A stretch of 8,538 nucleotides of DNA from Spirochaetota bacterium (GTDB taxonomy: Bacteria > Spirochaetota > UBA4802 > UBA5550). The DNA lies in NCBI GenBank assembly GCA_022704585.1, contig JAKJGD010000057.1, forward strand, positions 1 to 8,538, given 5' to 3'. Of the stretch, positions 1 to 5,458 are shown in pieces. Under the pieces are notes generated by a model. The model saw only the letters and a list, made by a program, of their open reading frames with translations. It ran no database searches and was not told the origin of the DNA. Each line of letters opens with the position of its first letter. The stretch's first letter is position 1. Made by a program: the position numbers and the translations under genes.

Positions 1-64
1 AAGTCCTCCTCTGAGAGTTAAATTTTGTGGTTATTATTTAAATCGTCAGATCGAGGACTTTTTT
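1..64 (+). terminator. Weak stem-loop with T-run at left edge
   Basis: AAGTCCTC at 1-8 is perfectly complementary to GAGGACTT at 53-60, and the right arm runs into a T stretch ending at 64. This fits an intrinsic terminator for a gene entering from the left on the plus strand, possibly the one whose frame closes at 19-21. The 44-nt loop is long for a terminator, so the repeat could instead be part of a mobile-element end. The left arm touches the window edge and may be longer. Confidence 0.3.
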
Positions 65-101
65 ATTATCTAAAAGTGCGAAAGATATTTTACACTACCA
101 A
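1..101. mobile_element. Possible end of an insertion sequence disrupting glgX
   Basis: The glgX reading frame (minus strand) loses its family sequence at about position 100. What follows on the minus strand is A+T-rich and begins GGTAGTGTAAAA (88-99), then has GCAC further in (at about 76-79). A terminal GTGTAAA motif followed by CAC resembles the ends of IS256-type (Mutator-like) elements as I remember them. That resemblance is the only positive evidence: no transposase sequence, no second end and no target duplication are visible, because the element would extend past the left edge. In the plus direction a short open frame closes at a TAA at 19-21, which could be the tail of a gene, but it is too short to judge. 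The alternative is a deletion junction or other rearrangement. Confidence 0.25.
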
Positions 102-290
102 CCTGGTGCGGCTCTCCACGCGGATGACGTCGGTGGGCTCGCCCGACGGGGAATCGAAAAGGAGCAGGTAGACCTCGGTTGCGTCCTGGGAGAACAGGGC
201 GAAGTTAACGCCGCCGTCGCGCACCGAGGCCCCGGCAGGATAGAATTTCCCGGCGGAGAGCTTTTTGCTGGTTTTGTGATTCAGCTCCAT
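90..290 (-). pseudogene. glgX: Truncated glycogen debranching enzyme (GlgX N-terminus)
   Basis: The 66-residue product matches the start of the glycogen debranching enzyme GlgX, which removes alpha-1,6 branches during glycogen breakdown. Residues 15-45 carry the N-terminal beta-sandwich (CBM48/isoamylase N) signature: GKFYPAGASVRDGGVNFALF, then an Ala-Thr-Glu-Val strand and LLLFD. The family is normally around 650-700 residues, so about 90% including the whole catalytic barrel is missing. Family similarity stops after about residue 62 (VESRTR, codon ending near 102). The last residues, LVV and the TAA stop (90-92), read into foreign-looking A+T-rich DNA. The start is supported by a GAGGGA Shine-Dalgarno site about 7 nt upstream of the ATG at 288-290. 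The fragment cannot be a debranching enzyme and is best treated as a broken gene. An intact remainder could lie left of the window if this is a simple insertion. Confidence 0.8.
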
Positions 291-330
291 AGTCTTCCCT
301 CACTCATTCAAGATCGGGCACAGTCATGAA

Positions 331-348
331 GCACGAATGGACACGAAT
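331..348 (-). repeat. Outer inverted repeat, left arm (ATTCGTGT type)
   Basis: On the minus strand this reads ATTCGTGTCCATTCGTGC, two copies of an ATTCGTG core 10 nt apart. The plus strand at 1143-1160 reads ATTCGTGTTCATTCGTGG, 16 of 18 identical, so the two sites are in inverted orientation about 790 bp apart with the A+T-rich orphan gene between them. I recall closely similar ATTCGTGTCCATTCGTGG strings recurring between genes of many environmental bacteria, but cannot verify copy number here. Confidence 0.6.
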
Positions 349-410
349 AAATAATTCAATAATACGTTAAACAAACACTCTGAAACAAAGAAGCGATTAA
401 AACTTCCCCG

Positions 411-442
411 AGCACCTCAGCCCGCGAACAGGGCGAGGTGCT
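411..442 (-). terminator. G+C-rich hairpin with one bulged A, 3' of orphan gene
   Basis: AGCACCTC (411-418) pairs with GAGGTGCT (435-442) and GCCC (420-423) with GGGC (431-434). This leaves A419 as a single bulged base and a 7-nt loop (424-430). It lies 38 bp beyond the stop codon of the minus-strand orphan gene. Read in that direction the stem is followed by GGGGAAGTTTT, a weak T-run, so it may act as a poor terminator. The single extrahelical base and flanking AAC/GTT-like ends also recall a folded integron attC site. Proper GTTRRRY and RYYYAAC core boxes are not found at the stem ends, so I do not call it one. It may also be a dispersed palindromic repeat. Confidence 0.4.
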
Positions 443-459
443 GAAAGGTTCTGATTTTG

Positions 460-480
460 TGTGCGTAGTAAGACGAAATT
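460..480 (+). repeat. Inner inverted repeat, left arm (21 bp)
   Basis: The arm starts TGTGCGTA and ends CGAAATT. It matches the reverse complement of 1096-1116 at 18 of 21 positions. It abuts the stop codon of the orphan gene, overlapping it by one base. No flanking target duplication was recognised. Confidence 0.6.
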
Positions 481-1082
481 CATTTTTTAATAAATTCTTC
501 ATTCATGAATATTATTAGGCCAGTTTCAGGGTTGATTTTCCAAATCTGTTTATAATTACCATATTCCAGTTTTTTATGGAATTTAACGCCCTCTACGGTA
601 ACATATAACGTTTGAGAATCAAATGACCAATTCATAAAACTAAAAGGATAGCTATAATAATGACCCTCGATTTCGCGAGATTTAATAATTATTGTTTTTT
701 GATCCTTGATATTATAAATTATAAATGGTTTTACATGACTTGAGTCAATAAATAAAATATAATTTTTATTTGGTGAAATACAATACTTATAATAATCAAC
801 TTTAATAGAATAATAGTTATTATTCTTTTCAAGGATCACATGATTATGATGTATAAATATTTGTCGGAATATTGTTGTTTCTATAGATGGAAATAATTGG
901 ATAACACAACTGCTATCACAAAATGGAGTTAATAGATAGATATTTAATTTTTTCCACTCAATATAGGAAAGGTCTTCAGTAATATTGATAGTTTTTTTAT
1001 ATGGCAAGCCAATGAAAAAGGAAATTTGGAAAACAATAATTACAATTATTGCGTAGATGATGTATTTAATAACTTTTTTCAT
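480..1082 (-). CDS. Orphan membrane-anchored protein, A+T-rich, possible beta-propeller fragment
   Basis: I do not recognise this 200-residue protein. Residues 6-25 (KYIIYAIIVIIVFQISFFIG) form one hydrophobic segment after a short basic N-terminus, so it is probably a signal anchor with the rest outside the cytoplasm, or a signal peptide without an obvious cleavage site. The body is rich in Ile, Tyr, Asn and Lys. Two stretches resemble blades of a WD40/TolB-like beta-propeller: ISPNKNYILFI (102-112) followed by YNIKDQKT (123-130), and NWSFDSQTLYV (151-161) followed by IWKINPETG (180-188). Two blades are too few for a closed propeller, so it may be a degenerate or partial member. Cys55 and Cys59 form a CxxxC pair. 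Base composition is far below that of its neighbours. There is no Shine-Dalgarno site ahead of the ATG (upstream reads AATTTATAAAAA), unlike the backbone genes. Together with the flanking inverted repeats this points to acquisition by transfer. The stop is TGA at 480-482. Confidence 0.7.
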   Translation of the reverse strand: MKKVIKYIIYAIIVIIVFQISFFIGLPYKKTINITEDLSYIEWKKLNIYLLTPFCDSSCVIQLFPSIETTIFRQIFIHHNHVILEKNNNYYSIKVDYYKYCISPNKNYILFIDSSHVKPFIIYNIKDQKTIIIKSREIEGHYYSYPFSFMNWSFDSQTLYVTVEGVKFHKKLEYGNYKQIWKINPETGLIIFMNEEFIKK

Positions 1083-1095
1083 TTTTTATAAATTA

Positions 1096-1116
1096 AATTT
1101 CGCCATATTACGCACA
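1096..1116 (-). repeat. Inner inverted repeat, right arm (21 bp)
   Basis: The reverse complement starts TGTGCGTA and ends CGAAATT like the left arm at 460-480, with mismatches only at positions 9, 12 and 14. It lies in the 5' untranslated region of the orphan gene, between the -10 box and the start codon. It could therefore double as a regulatory site, and the two arms could pair in the transcript. Confidence 0.6.
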
Positions 1117-1122
1117 ACTCAT

Positions 1123-1153
1123 ATTATACAACATTCGTGTATATTCGTGTTCA
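1123..1153 (-). promoter_or_regulatory. Predicted sigma70-like promoter of the orphan gene
   Basis: A perfect TATAAT (reverse complement of 1123-1128) lies 40 nt upstream of the ATG. A partial -35 box, TGAACA (1148-1153, 4 of 6), is 19 bp further upstream and lies inside the ATTCGTGT repeat array. The A+T-rich setting makes a chance -10 box fairly likely. Confidence 0.4.
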
Positions 1154-1160
1154 TTCGTGG
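1133..1160 (+). repeat. Outer repeat, right arm: three ATTCGTG units with 10-nt period
   Basis: ATTCGTG begins at 1133, 1143 and 1153, a near-perfect tandem with one helical-turn spacing. The last two units match the inverted copy at 331-348. Just beyond it, ATTGTTTAAACAAT (1164-1177) is a perfect 14-bp palindrome. The phased spacing would put every unit on the same DNA face, as in a protein-binding array, but a dispersed extragenic repeat is equally possible. Confidence 0.6.
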
Positions 1161-1224
1161 TTAATTGTTTAAACAATATCATGATTAAATTTTAATGCAA
1201 CAATAAAAGAGCATGGTCATAAAC

Positions 1225-1256
1225 AAAAAATCTGCTCCAGCGGAGCAGATTTTTTT
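1225..1256 (-). terminator. Strong intrinsic terminator after the alcohol dehydrogenase gene (bidirectional shape)
   Basis: TCTGCTCC (1231-1238), a 3-nt loop AGC and GGAGCAGA (1242-1249) form a perfect 8-bp stem. It is bordered by six A residues (1225-1230) and seven T residues (1250-1256), so it can end transcription in both directions. It lies 40 bp beyond the stop codon of the iron alcohol dehydrogenase and insulates it from the orphan gene. Between it and that stop codon, 1257-1292 is low-complexity A+T-rich sequence with scattered CATT and GTTAATT words. Confidence 0.9.
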
Positions 1257-1295
1257 CATTAATTGTTCATTGTTAATTATTCATTCTTCATTGCT

Positions 1296-2447
1296 TTATA
1301 GCGCTGCTTTCAGCACCTTCATAAAATCATCCTGCGTAACGGGTATCATGTTACTTGCATGACATGGATCCTTCTGTGCTTCCGCGCTCAGGGCGGCCAG
1401 GCCGTCAGCCGGCACCTTGTTCTTCGCGAGGCCGAGCTGTATCCCCACCGCCTCGCAGAACGCCCGGCAGCTCTCGGAAAGGCTTCCGCGGCCGAACCCG
1501 CACTCCGCGAAGATGGCGCGCACCTTCTGGACCTTGCCCATCTGCTCCGGCGTGAGCCTGCTTTTCTCTATGAACAATATCGATTCCGGGAGGCAGAGCG
1601 CGTTGGCGAGCCCGTGGTGGAGTCCGTACATGCTCGACAGCGGGTGCGCCATGGAGTGCACCATGCCGAGTCCCTTCTGGAACGCGACCGCGCCCATGGA
1701 CGCGGCGATCTGCATCTTTTCGCGTGCCTCCAGGTTGTTGCCGTCGCGGTAGGCCTCCGGCAGCCACTTGGCGACGAGCTCTATTCCCTGTAAAGCGATG
1801 CCGTCCGCCATGGGATGAAACATGTTCACAAAATAGGCCTCCAGGCAATGCACGAGCGCGTCCATGCCGGTCGCCGCGGTGAGCCAGGGCGGCATGCCGG
1901 CGGTCAGCCCGGGTTCAAGGACCGCTATGGCGGGAAGCAGCTGGGGATGGAAGAATATCGTCTTTCGCTTCGTGTCCCTCATGATGATGACGCCGGAGCG
2001 GCCCACTTCGCTCCCGGTGCCGGACGTAGTGGAAATCGCGTACAGAGGCGGCATGGGCTTCGTGATAAGCCGGTCTCCACCCAGGCTGTCGTCATATTGC
2101 GCGAGCGGCGGCGGGTTGGACACCATGACCTTGATCATCTTGGCGACATCGATCGGGCTTCCGCCGCCGAGGCCGATGATGCAGTCGCAGTTCCCGGCCT
2201 TGTACGCGGCAACGCCCTTCTCCACGTCCTCCTCGACCGGGTTGGGATGCACGTCCGTGAAGACCGCGTAGGATATGCCGGCGGGCCCCAGCAGGTCCGT
2301 CAGCTTTTTCACGATGCCCAGCTTCTCGACCATTGCGTCGGTCACGATGAGGATCTTCTTGTGATTCGCCGCTTTGAGCCTGTTCACGAATTCGGCCAGT
2401 GAGCCCTGGCCCAGCAGTATGGTAGTCGGATAATTGTATTGTACCAT
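1296..2447 (-). CDS. Iron-containing alcohol dehydrogenase
   Basis: This 383-residue protein is a full-length member of the group III, metal-dependent alcohol dehydrogenases (the FucO/DhaT/AdhB family). They are cytoplasmic NAD(P)-dependent enzymes that interconvert alcohols and aldehydes or ketones. The N-terminal dinucleotide domain has GGGSPID (94-100), and Asp37 after the second strand suggests NAD rather than NADP by analogy with FucO. TTSGTGSE (140-147) is the conserved central loop. The four expected iron ligands are in place: Asp196 and His200 in GMDALVH, His264 in GMVHSMAH and His278 in GLHHG. The conserved His268 is also present. The start ATG has AAGGA 5 bp upstream (2453-2457). 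The gene lies downstream of the aldehyde dehydrogenase-transporter operon on the same strand, but a 245-bp gap containing a repeat separates them, so co-transcription is uncertain. The substrate cannot be read from sequence. A role in reducing or forming the aldehyde used by the neighbouring dehydrogenases is inference. Confidence 0.93.
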   Translation of the reverse strand: MVQYNYPTTILLGQGSLAEFVNRLKAANHKKILIVTDAMVEKLGIVKKLTDLLGPAGISYAVFTDVHPNPVEEDVEKGVAAYKAGNCDCIIGLGGGSPIDVAKMIKVMVSNPPPLAQYDDSLGGDRLITKPMPPLYAISTTSGTGSEVGRSGVIIMRDTKRKTIFFHPQLLPAIAVLEPGLTAGMPPWLTAATGMDALVHCLEAYFVNMFHPMADGIALQGIELVAKWLPEAYRDGNNLEAREKMQIAASMGAVAFQKGLGMVHSMAHPLSSMYGLHHGLANALCLPESILFIEKSRLTPEQMGKVQKVRAIFAECGFGRGSLSESCRAFCEAVGIQLGLAKNKVPADGLAALSAEAQKDPCHASNMIPVTQDDFMKVLKAAL

Positions 2448-2472
2448 GACGGTCCTTCTTGATTATAGTATA

Positions 2473-2611
2473 TGTCATTGCGAGGAGTCCCGATACAATC
2501 GGGACGACGAAACACCCTTCGACTCACTTCGACAGGCTCAGCGCAAGTCGCTCAGGGATCAAGCGGTTGCCGAGCGTAGCCGAGGCGCACTTCGCTGCGC
2601 TCGCGATGACA
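2473..2611. repeat. Composite palindromic intergenic repeat
   Basis: TGTCATTGCGAG at 2473-2484 and CTCGCGATGACA at 2600-2611 are inverted ends (11 of 12 pair). Inside are a perfect hairpin GTCCCGAT-ACA-ATCGGGAC (2487-2505), a second imperfect palindrome from CCCTTCGACT to AGTCGCTCAGGG (2515-2557) containing the word CTTCGACAGGCTCAG, and a third stem CGAGCG/CGCTCG (2571-2602). GTCATTGCGAG-ended elements and CTTCGACAGGCTCAG palindromes are, from memory, each common dispersed repeats in environmental bacterial genomes. Here the second appears nested in the first. It occupies most of the 245-bp gap between the transporter and the alcohol dehydrogenase. The transcript would fold strongly and could dampen read-through or stabilise RNA ends. 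Confidence 0.75.
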
Positions 2612-2615
2612 TTGT

Positions 2616-2640
2616 GGTACACCATGTCCATGGTATTACC
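2616..2640. promoter_or_regulatory. Short palindrome between transporter and alcohol dehydrogenase genes
   Basis: ACCATG (2621-2626), a TC spacer and CATGGT (2629-2634) form a perfect inverted repeat, framed by GGTA (2616-2619) and TACC (2637-2640). It lies next to the composite repeat and 53 bp beyond the transporter stop codon. It could be an operator or a small hairpin. No flanking T-run supports a terminator. Confidence 0.3.
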
Positions 2641-2692
2641 AATATCATTATCGCAACGTCGATTTTTATGTCAAGTTAAAAGAGCGCGCCCG

Positions 2693-3985
2693 CTACAAAT
2701 TGGCTATCCCCTTTCTGGACATGATCCAGAGGACGAACATGAGACAGGCGCTCGCGGCGGCGACGAACACCAGCATGATCAGAACAGGCAGCAGGTCCTT
2801 GTCGTAGTGCTCGTACATCCTGCCGATTATCTGCTCCTGGAAGATGGGCCCTATGGAGCCCATGCCATTGATGATGCCGGCGGCCGAGAGGGCGCCCCGG
2901 CGCGATCCGACGTCGATCGCCCCGACGCCCGACAGCAACGAATCGGGCCCGAACAGCATGAAACCCGCGAACCCGATGGAAACGGCAAACACGAGCAGAT
3001 TTGCCGAGCCAAGCAGGTACATTATCAAAAACGACACCGTCATGAGCACGAGCATGACCAGCGAGACCATGGCGCGCCTGCCTTTGAATATCGTGTCCGA
3101 CACGAACCCGCTCGCAATGACCCCGACGAAGCCGCAGATATCGAATATGGTCGAGAGATACCCGGCATTGTCCACGCTCATGGAGAAATTCTTGTTGAGA
3201 AAATACGGAAGCCAGCTCCAGAGCGCGTATCGCAGGAACTTGATGCAGAAATAGATGAGGCCCATCATGGCGATGGTCATGACCACCTTCCGGTCCCATC
3301 CGATGGTTTCGGTTTGCGGCGCGGGATTGCCGGGCTCGGTATCGTCATCGGACAGCTCCGGCAGGCCCATGTCCTCCGGCCGGTTCGGATGAAGGGCCAG
3401 CACGATCAGCCAGATCGCGAGGAGCACAAGAGAGCCGCTGTAGAAGGACCAGCGCCAGCCCCACGCGGCAAGCACGAAGGAGGCAAACGAGGTTGCCGCG
3501 ATGGACCCGACCTGGTAGCAGGTCGACCAGACGCCCAGGACCCTGCCCCGCTGCCGCCGCCGGAACCAGAACGCGAGGCTCCCGATGCAGCCGGGCCAGC
3601 CGGTCCCCTGCGCCAGGCCGTTTACGCTGATGAACAGCATGAGCGTCATCAAGCCGTTCGACATGCCGAAGGCCGCGCCGCATACGATCGAAAGGCCCAT
3701 GCCGGCCAGCAGGAGCATCCGCGGTCCCAGCTTCCTCCCGAAATACGCGCTGGAAAACTGCCCCAGCATATACGCGACAAGGTAGGCGGTGCCGAGCTGC
3801 GCCAGGTCGACGGCCGTGAGGCCGAGCTCCCCGGATATGGTTGCCTTGGCCACGTAAAACGGTTTCCGGCAGAAATAATAGCCGAAATAGGTCAGGAACG
3901 TGGCAATGAATATCCTGATCTGCCACGGCCGGTAGGCTGCGGATTGGACGGAGTCCTGGCTTCTGTTGGCAGCTCCCGTAGTCAC
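2693..3985 (-). CDS. OPA-family major facilitator transporter (organophosphate/sugar-phosphate type)
   Basis: This 430-residue inner-membrane protein belongs to the organophosphate:phosphate antiporter branch of the major facilitator superfamily (GlpT, UhpT, UhpC). Hallmarks are YYFCRKPF (36-43), the G-x-GWPG loop (127-132), RRRQRGRVLGVW (142-153) and the central loop ending PEDMGLPELS (203-212). Hydrophobic stretches fit 12 membrane helices with the usual central cytoplasmic loop at about 200-230. The two arginines that bind phosphate in GlpT (Arg45 and Arg269) correspond to Arg40 and to Arg252 in FLRYALWSWLPYF. The GlpT substrate-site histidine (His165, in WNCAHN) is replaced by Tyr157 in WSTCYQ, so the substrate may differ from glycerol 3-phosphate. 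Translation probably starts at GTG (3983-3985), 2 bp after the upstream dehydrogenase stop, with only a poor Shine-Dalgarno site. This suggests translational coupling. The stop is TAG at 2693-2695. The family is secure; the specific substrate is unknown. Confidence 0.9.
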   Translation of the reverse strand: MTTGAANRSQDSVQSAAYRPWQIRIFIATFLTYFGYYFCRKPFYVAKATISGELGLTAVDLAQLGTAYLVAYMLGQFSSAYFGRKLGPRMLLLAGMGLSIVCGAAFGMSNGLMTLMLFISVNGLAQGTGWPGCIGSLAFWFRRRQRGRVLGVWSTCYQVGSIAATSFASFVLAAWGWRWSFYSGSLVLLAIWLIVLALHPNRPEDMGLPELSDDDTEPGNPAPQTETIGWDRKVVMTIAMMGLIYFCIKFLRYALWSWLPYFLNKNFSMSVDNAGYLSTIFDICGFVGVIASGFVSDTIFKGRRAMVSLVMLVLMTVSFLIMYLLGSANLLVFAVSIGFAGFMLFGPDSLLSGVGAIDVGSRRGALSAAGIINGMGSIGPIFQEQIIGRMYEHYDKDLLPVLIMLVFVAAASACLMFVLWIMSRKGIANL

Positions 3986-3987
3986 GC

Positions 3988-5379
3988 TTACTTGCCGGGA
4001 ATGACGGTGCGGTAATGAAATGACTTGGGTCTTGTCAGATACTCAAACCCTACTTTTGAAAGGGTGCATCCCCTGCCGGAATTTTTAATCCCTACCCACG
4101 CCAGCTCGGGATCAAGATAATCGCACCGGTTCATGAATACCGTGCCGGTCTCTATCAGGTCCCCTATCCGGAGGGCCGCTTCAACGTCAGACGTCCAAAC
4201 TGAAGCGGTCAGGCCGTAGGGGCTGTCGTTCATCAGGGCAATCGCTTCCTCGTCGCTCTTTGTTTTCATGATGCCGACCACCGGACCGAAGGTTTCTTCG
4301 TACATCACGTCCATCTTGTGGGTGACGTTGACCAGCACCTGGGGCGCCATGTATGTCGTTCCCCTCCGTGCTTCAGGGAACGCTTTCTCGTCGACAAGGG
4401 CTTTCGCGCCTTTGGAAACAGCGCTGTCGATCTGCGTTTGTATTGCACCCGCGCTTGACAGGTTGACCACCGGACCGAGTGTTATATCCGGAAGGAGCGG
4501 ATTCCCAAGCTTGTATTCCCTGACAAGCGCCACGGCTCCTTCAACGAATTTGTCATATACTTTTTCGTCCACATACACCCGCTCGATCCCGCAGCAGGAC
4601 TGGCCTGAATTGAAAAAGGCGCCGTCCACGACATTGTCGATCGCAAACTGGAGATCGGCATCGCTCCGCACGTACGCGGGGTCCTTGCCGCCCAGCTCGA
4701 GCCCCATTGTTATGAAGCGGTCGGCCATGGCATGCTGGACATCGCGGCCGCCCTCGACCGAGCCGGTAAAGGCGACATGGTTGACCTCCTCGCGGCCGAT
4801 CGCTTCAGCTACCAGCGCGTGGGACATGTGGAGGAACTGGAACACGCCCTCCGGCATCCCCGCTGTACGGGCGGCCTCGAAAAAGCGCTCGGAACAGAGG
4901 GGTGTCTGGGCCGAGTGCTTGAGGATGACCGTGTTGCCCGCGAGGAGCGCCGGGACCACCGCGTTCACGGCGGTCAGGTACGGATAATTCCAGGGCGCAA
5001 GCACCAGGGCAACGCCGAGCGGCTCTCTCCTGATGAAACGGGTGAACCCCGTATGCGCGTCCGGGACAACGTCCTTCAGCGCTTCCGGCGCAAGGCGTAC
5101 CATCATCCGCGCCCGCTCCTCGAACCTGTCTACCTCGAAGGGCGTGTAGCGGATCGGGCGGCCCATCTGTCGCGTCAGCTCCTCGGCAATTTCCTGTTTT
5201 TTCGAGACAAACGCGTCGATCATGGCGTTGACGTATTCAATGCGCTTGTCCAGGGGCGTAGAACGCCATGATGCATGTGCTTTTTTTGATAATTTAACCG
5301 CCCTGTCAAGGTCCTGCGAGGTTGCAAGTTTGCGTTCAACGAACTGTTTCCCATCTATGGGGGATATTGTTTTGATCAT
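3988..5379 (-). CDS. NAD(P)-dependent aldehyde dehydrogenase
   Basis: This is a 463-residue cytoplasmic enzyme of the aldehyde dehydrogenase superfamily, oxidising an aldehyde to its acid. All catalytic landmarks are present: APWNYP with oxyanion Asn131, Lys154 in ILKHS for cofactor binding, FTGS (204-207), general base Glu228 in LELGGK, nucleophile Cys262 in NSGQSCCG, and Glu362-x-Phe364 in the EETFGPV motif. At 463 residues it is slightly short of the ~480-500 of many relatives and lacks a long N-terminal extension. It resembles the succinate-semialdehyde dehydrogenase-like group in general, but substrate cannot be assigned. A second cysteine, Cys263, directly follows the nucleophile. The ATG at 5377-5379 has AAAGGTG about 7 nt upstream. 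It is the first gene of an operon with the OPA transporter 2 bp downstream, and it is divergent from the class-3 aldehyde dehydrogenase, so the two probably share control elements. Confidence 0.93.
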   Translation of the reverse strand: MIKTISPIDGKQFVERKLATSQDLDRAVKLSKKAHASWRSTPLDKRIEYVNAMIDAFVSKKQEIAEELTRQMGRPIRYTPFEVDRFEERARMMVRLAPEALKDVVPDAHTGFTRFIRREPLGVALVLAPWNYPYLTAVNAVVPALLAGNTVILKHSAQTPLCSERFFEAARTAGMPEGVFQFLHMSHALVAEAIGREEVNHVAFTGSVEGGRDVQHAMADRFITMGLELGGKDPAYVRSDADLQFAIDNVVDGAFFNSGQSCCGIERVYVDEKVYDKFVEGAVALVREYKLGNPLLPDITLGPVVNLSSAGAIQTQIDSAVSKGAKALVDEKAFPEARRGTTYMAPQVLVNVTHKMDVMYEETFGPVVGIMKTKSDEEAIALMNDSPYGLTASVWTSDVEAALRIGDLIETGTVFMNRCDYLDPELAWVGIKNSGRGCTLSKVGFEYLTRPKSFHYRTVIPGK

Positions 5380-5414
5380 GATGTTTCACCTTTAGTTTCT
5401 TTCAAAGACATTTG

Positions 5415-5443
5415 ATTTTCATAAACTGCATTAAAACAGTCAA
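5415..5443 (-). promoter_or_regulatory. Predicted promoter of the aldehyde dehydrogenase-transporter operon
   Basis: On the minus strand TTGACT (5438-5443, 5 of 6 to consensus) and GAAAAT (5415-5420, 4 of 6) are spaced by 17 bp. The predicted start of transcription near 5408 leaves about 28 nt of leader including the Shine-Dalgarno site. Confidence 0.45.
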
Positions 5444-5458
5444 AACTAATTTTTTCCG

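Larger units (their letters stand above)
460..1116 (-). other. Putative inverted-repeat-bounded gene cassette
   Basis: The A+T-rich orphan gene fits almost exactly between the 21-bp inner inverted repeat arms (460-480 and 1096-1116), with its stop codon touching one arm and its start codon 13 bp from the other. Its composition differs sharply from both sides. This is the layout of a small non-autonomous mobile element or transferred cassette. No transposase or integrase is encoded inside and no target duplication was recognised, so the call is inference. Confidence 0.3.

Noticed and set aside
366..372. GTTAAAC as a possible integron core box
   Set aside because: The seven-base degenerate motif is expected by chance, and no inverse core or properly placed paired stem accompanies it.
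1359..2402. Several plus- and minus-frame open frames of 110-195 codons inside the alcohol dehydrogenase gene
   Set aside because: They overlap the complete iron alcohol dehydrogenase, have Arg/Gly/His/Pro-rich shadow composition and show no recognisable motifs.
2462..2467. TATAAT on the minus strand just upstream of the alcohol dehydrogenase
   Set aside because: Transcription would start around 2455, inside the Shine-Dalgarno site, and no -35 box lies at a usable distance. A chance match is more likely.
2459..4015. A 518-codon open frame on the plus strand across the transporter gene
   Set aside because: Its product is charged, repetitive and like no family, while the minus strand encodes a full OPA transporter with conserved residues. 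Long antisense frames are expected in G+C-rich DNA. Its 5' part also translates the palindromic repeat.
4268..5271. Plus-strand open frames of 239 and 179 codons within the aldehyde dehydrogenase
   Set aside because: Antisense to a gene with every catalytic motif intact, with no ribosome binding site or family match.
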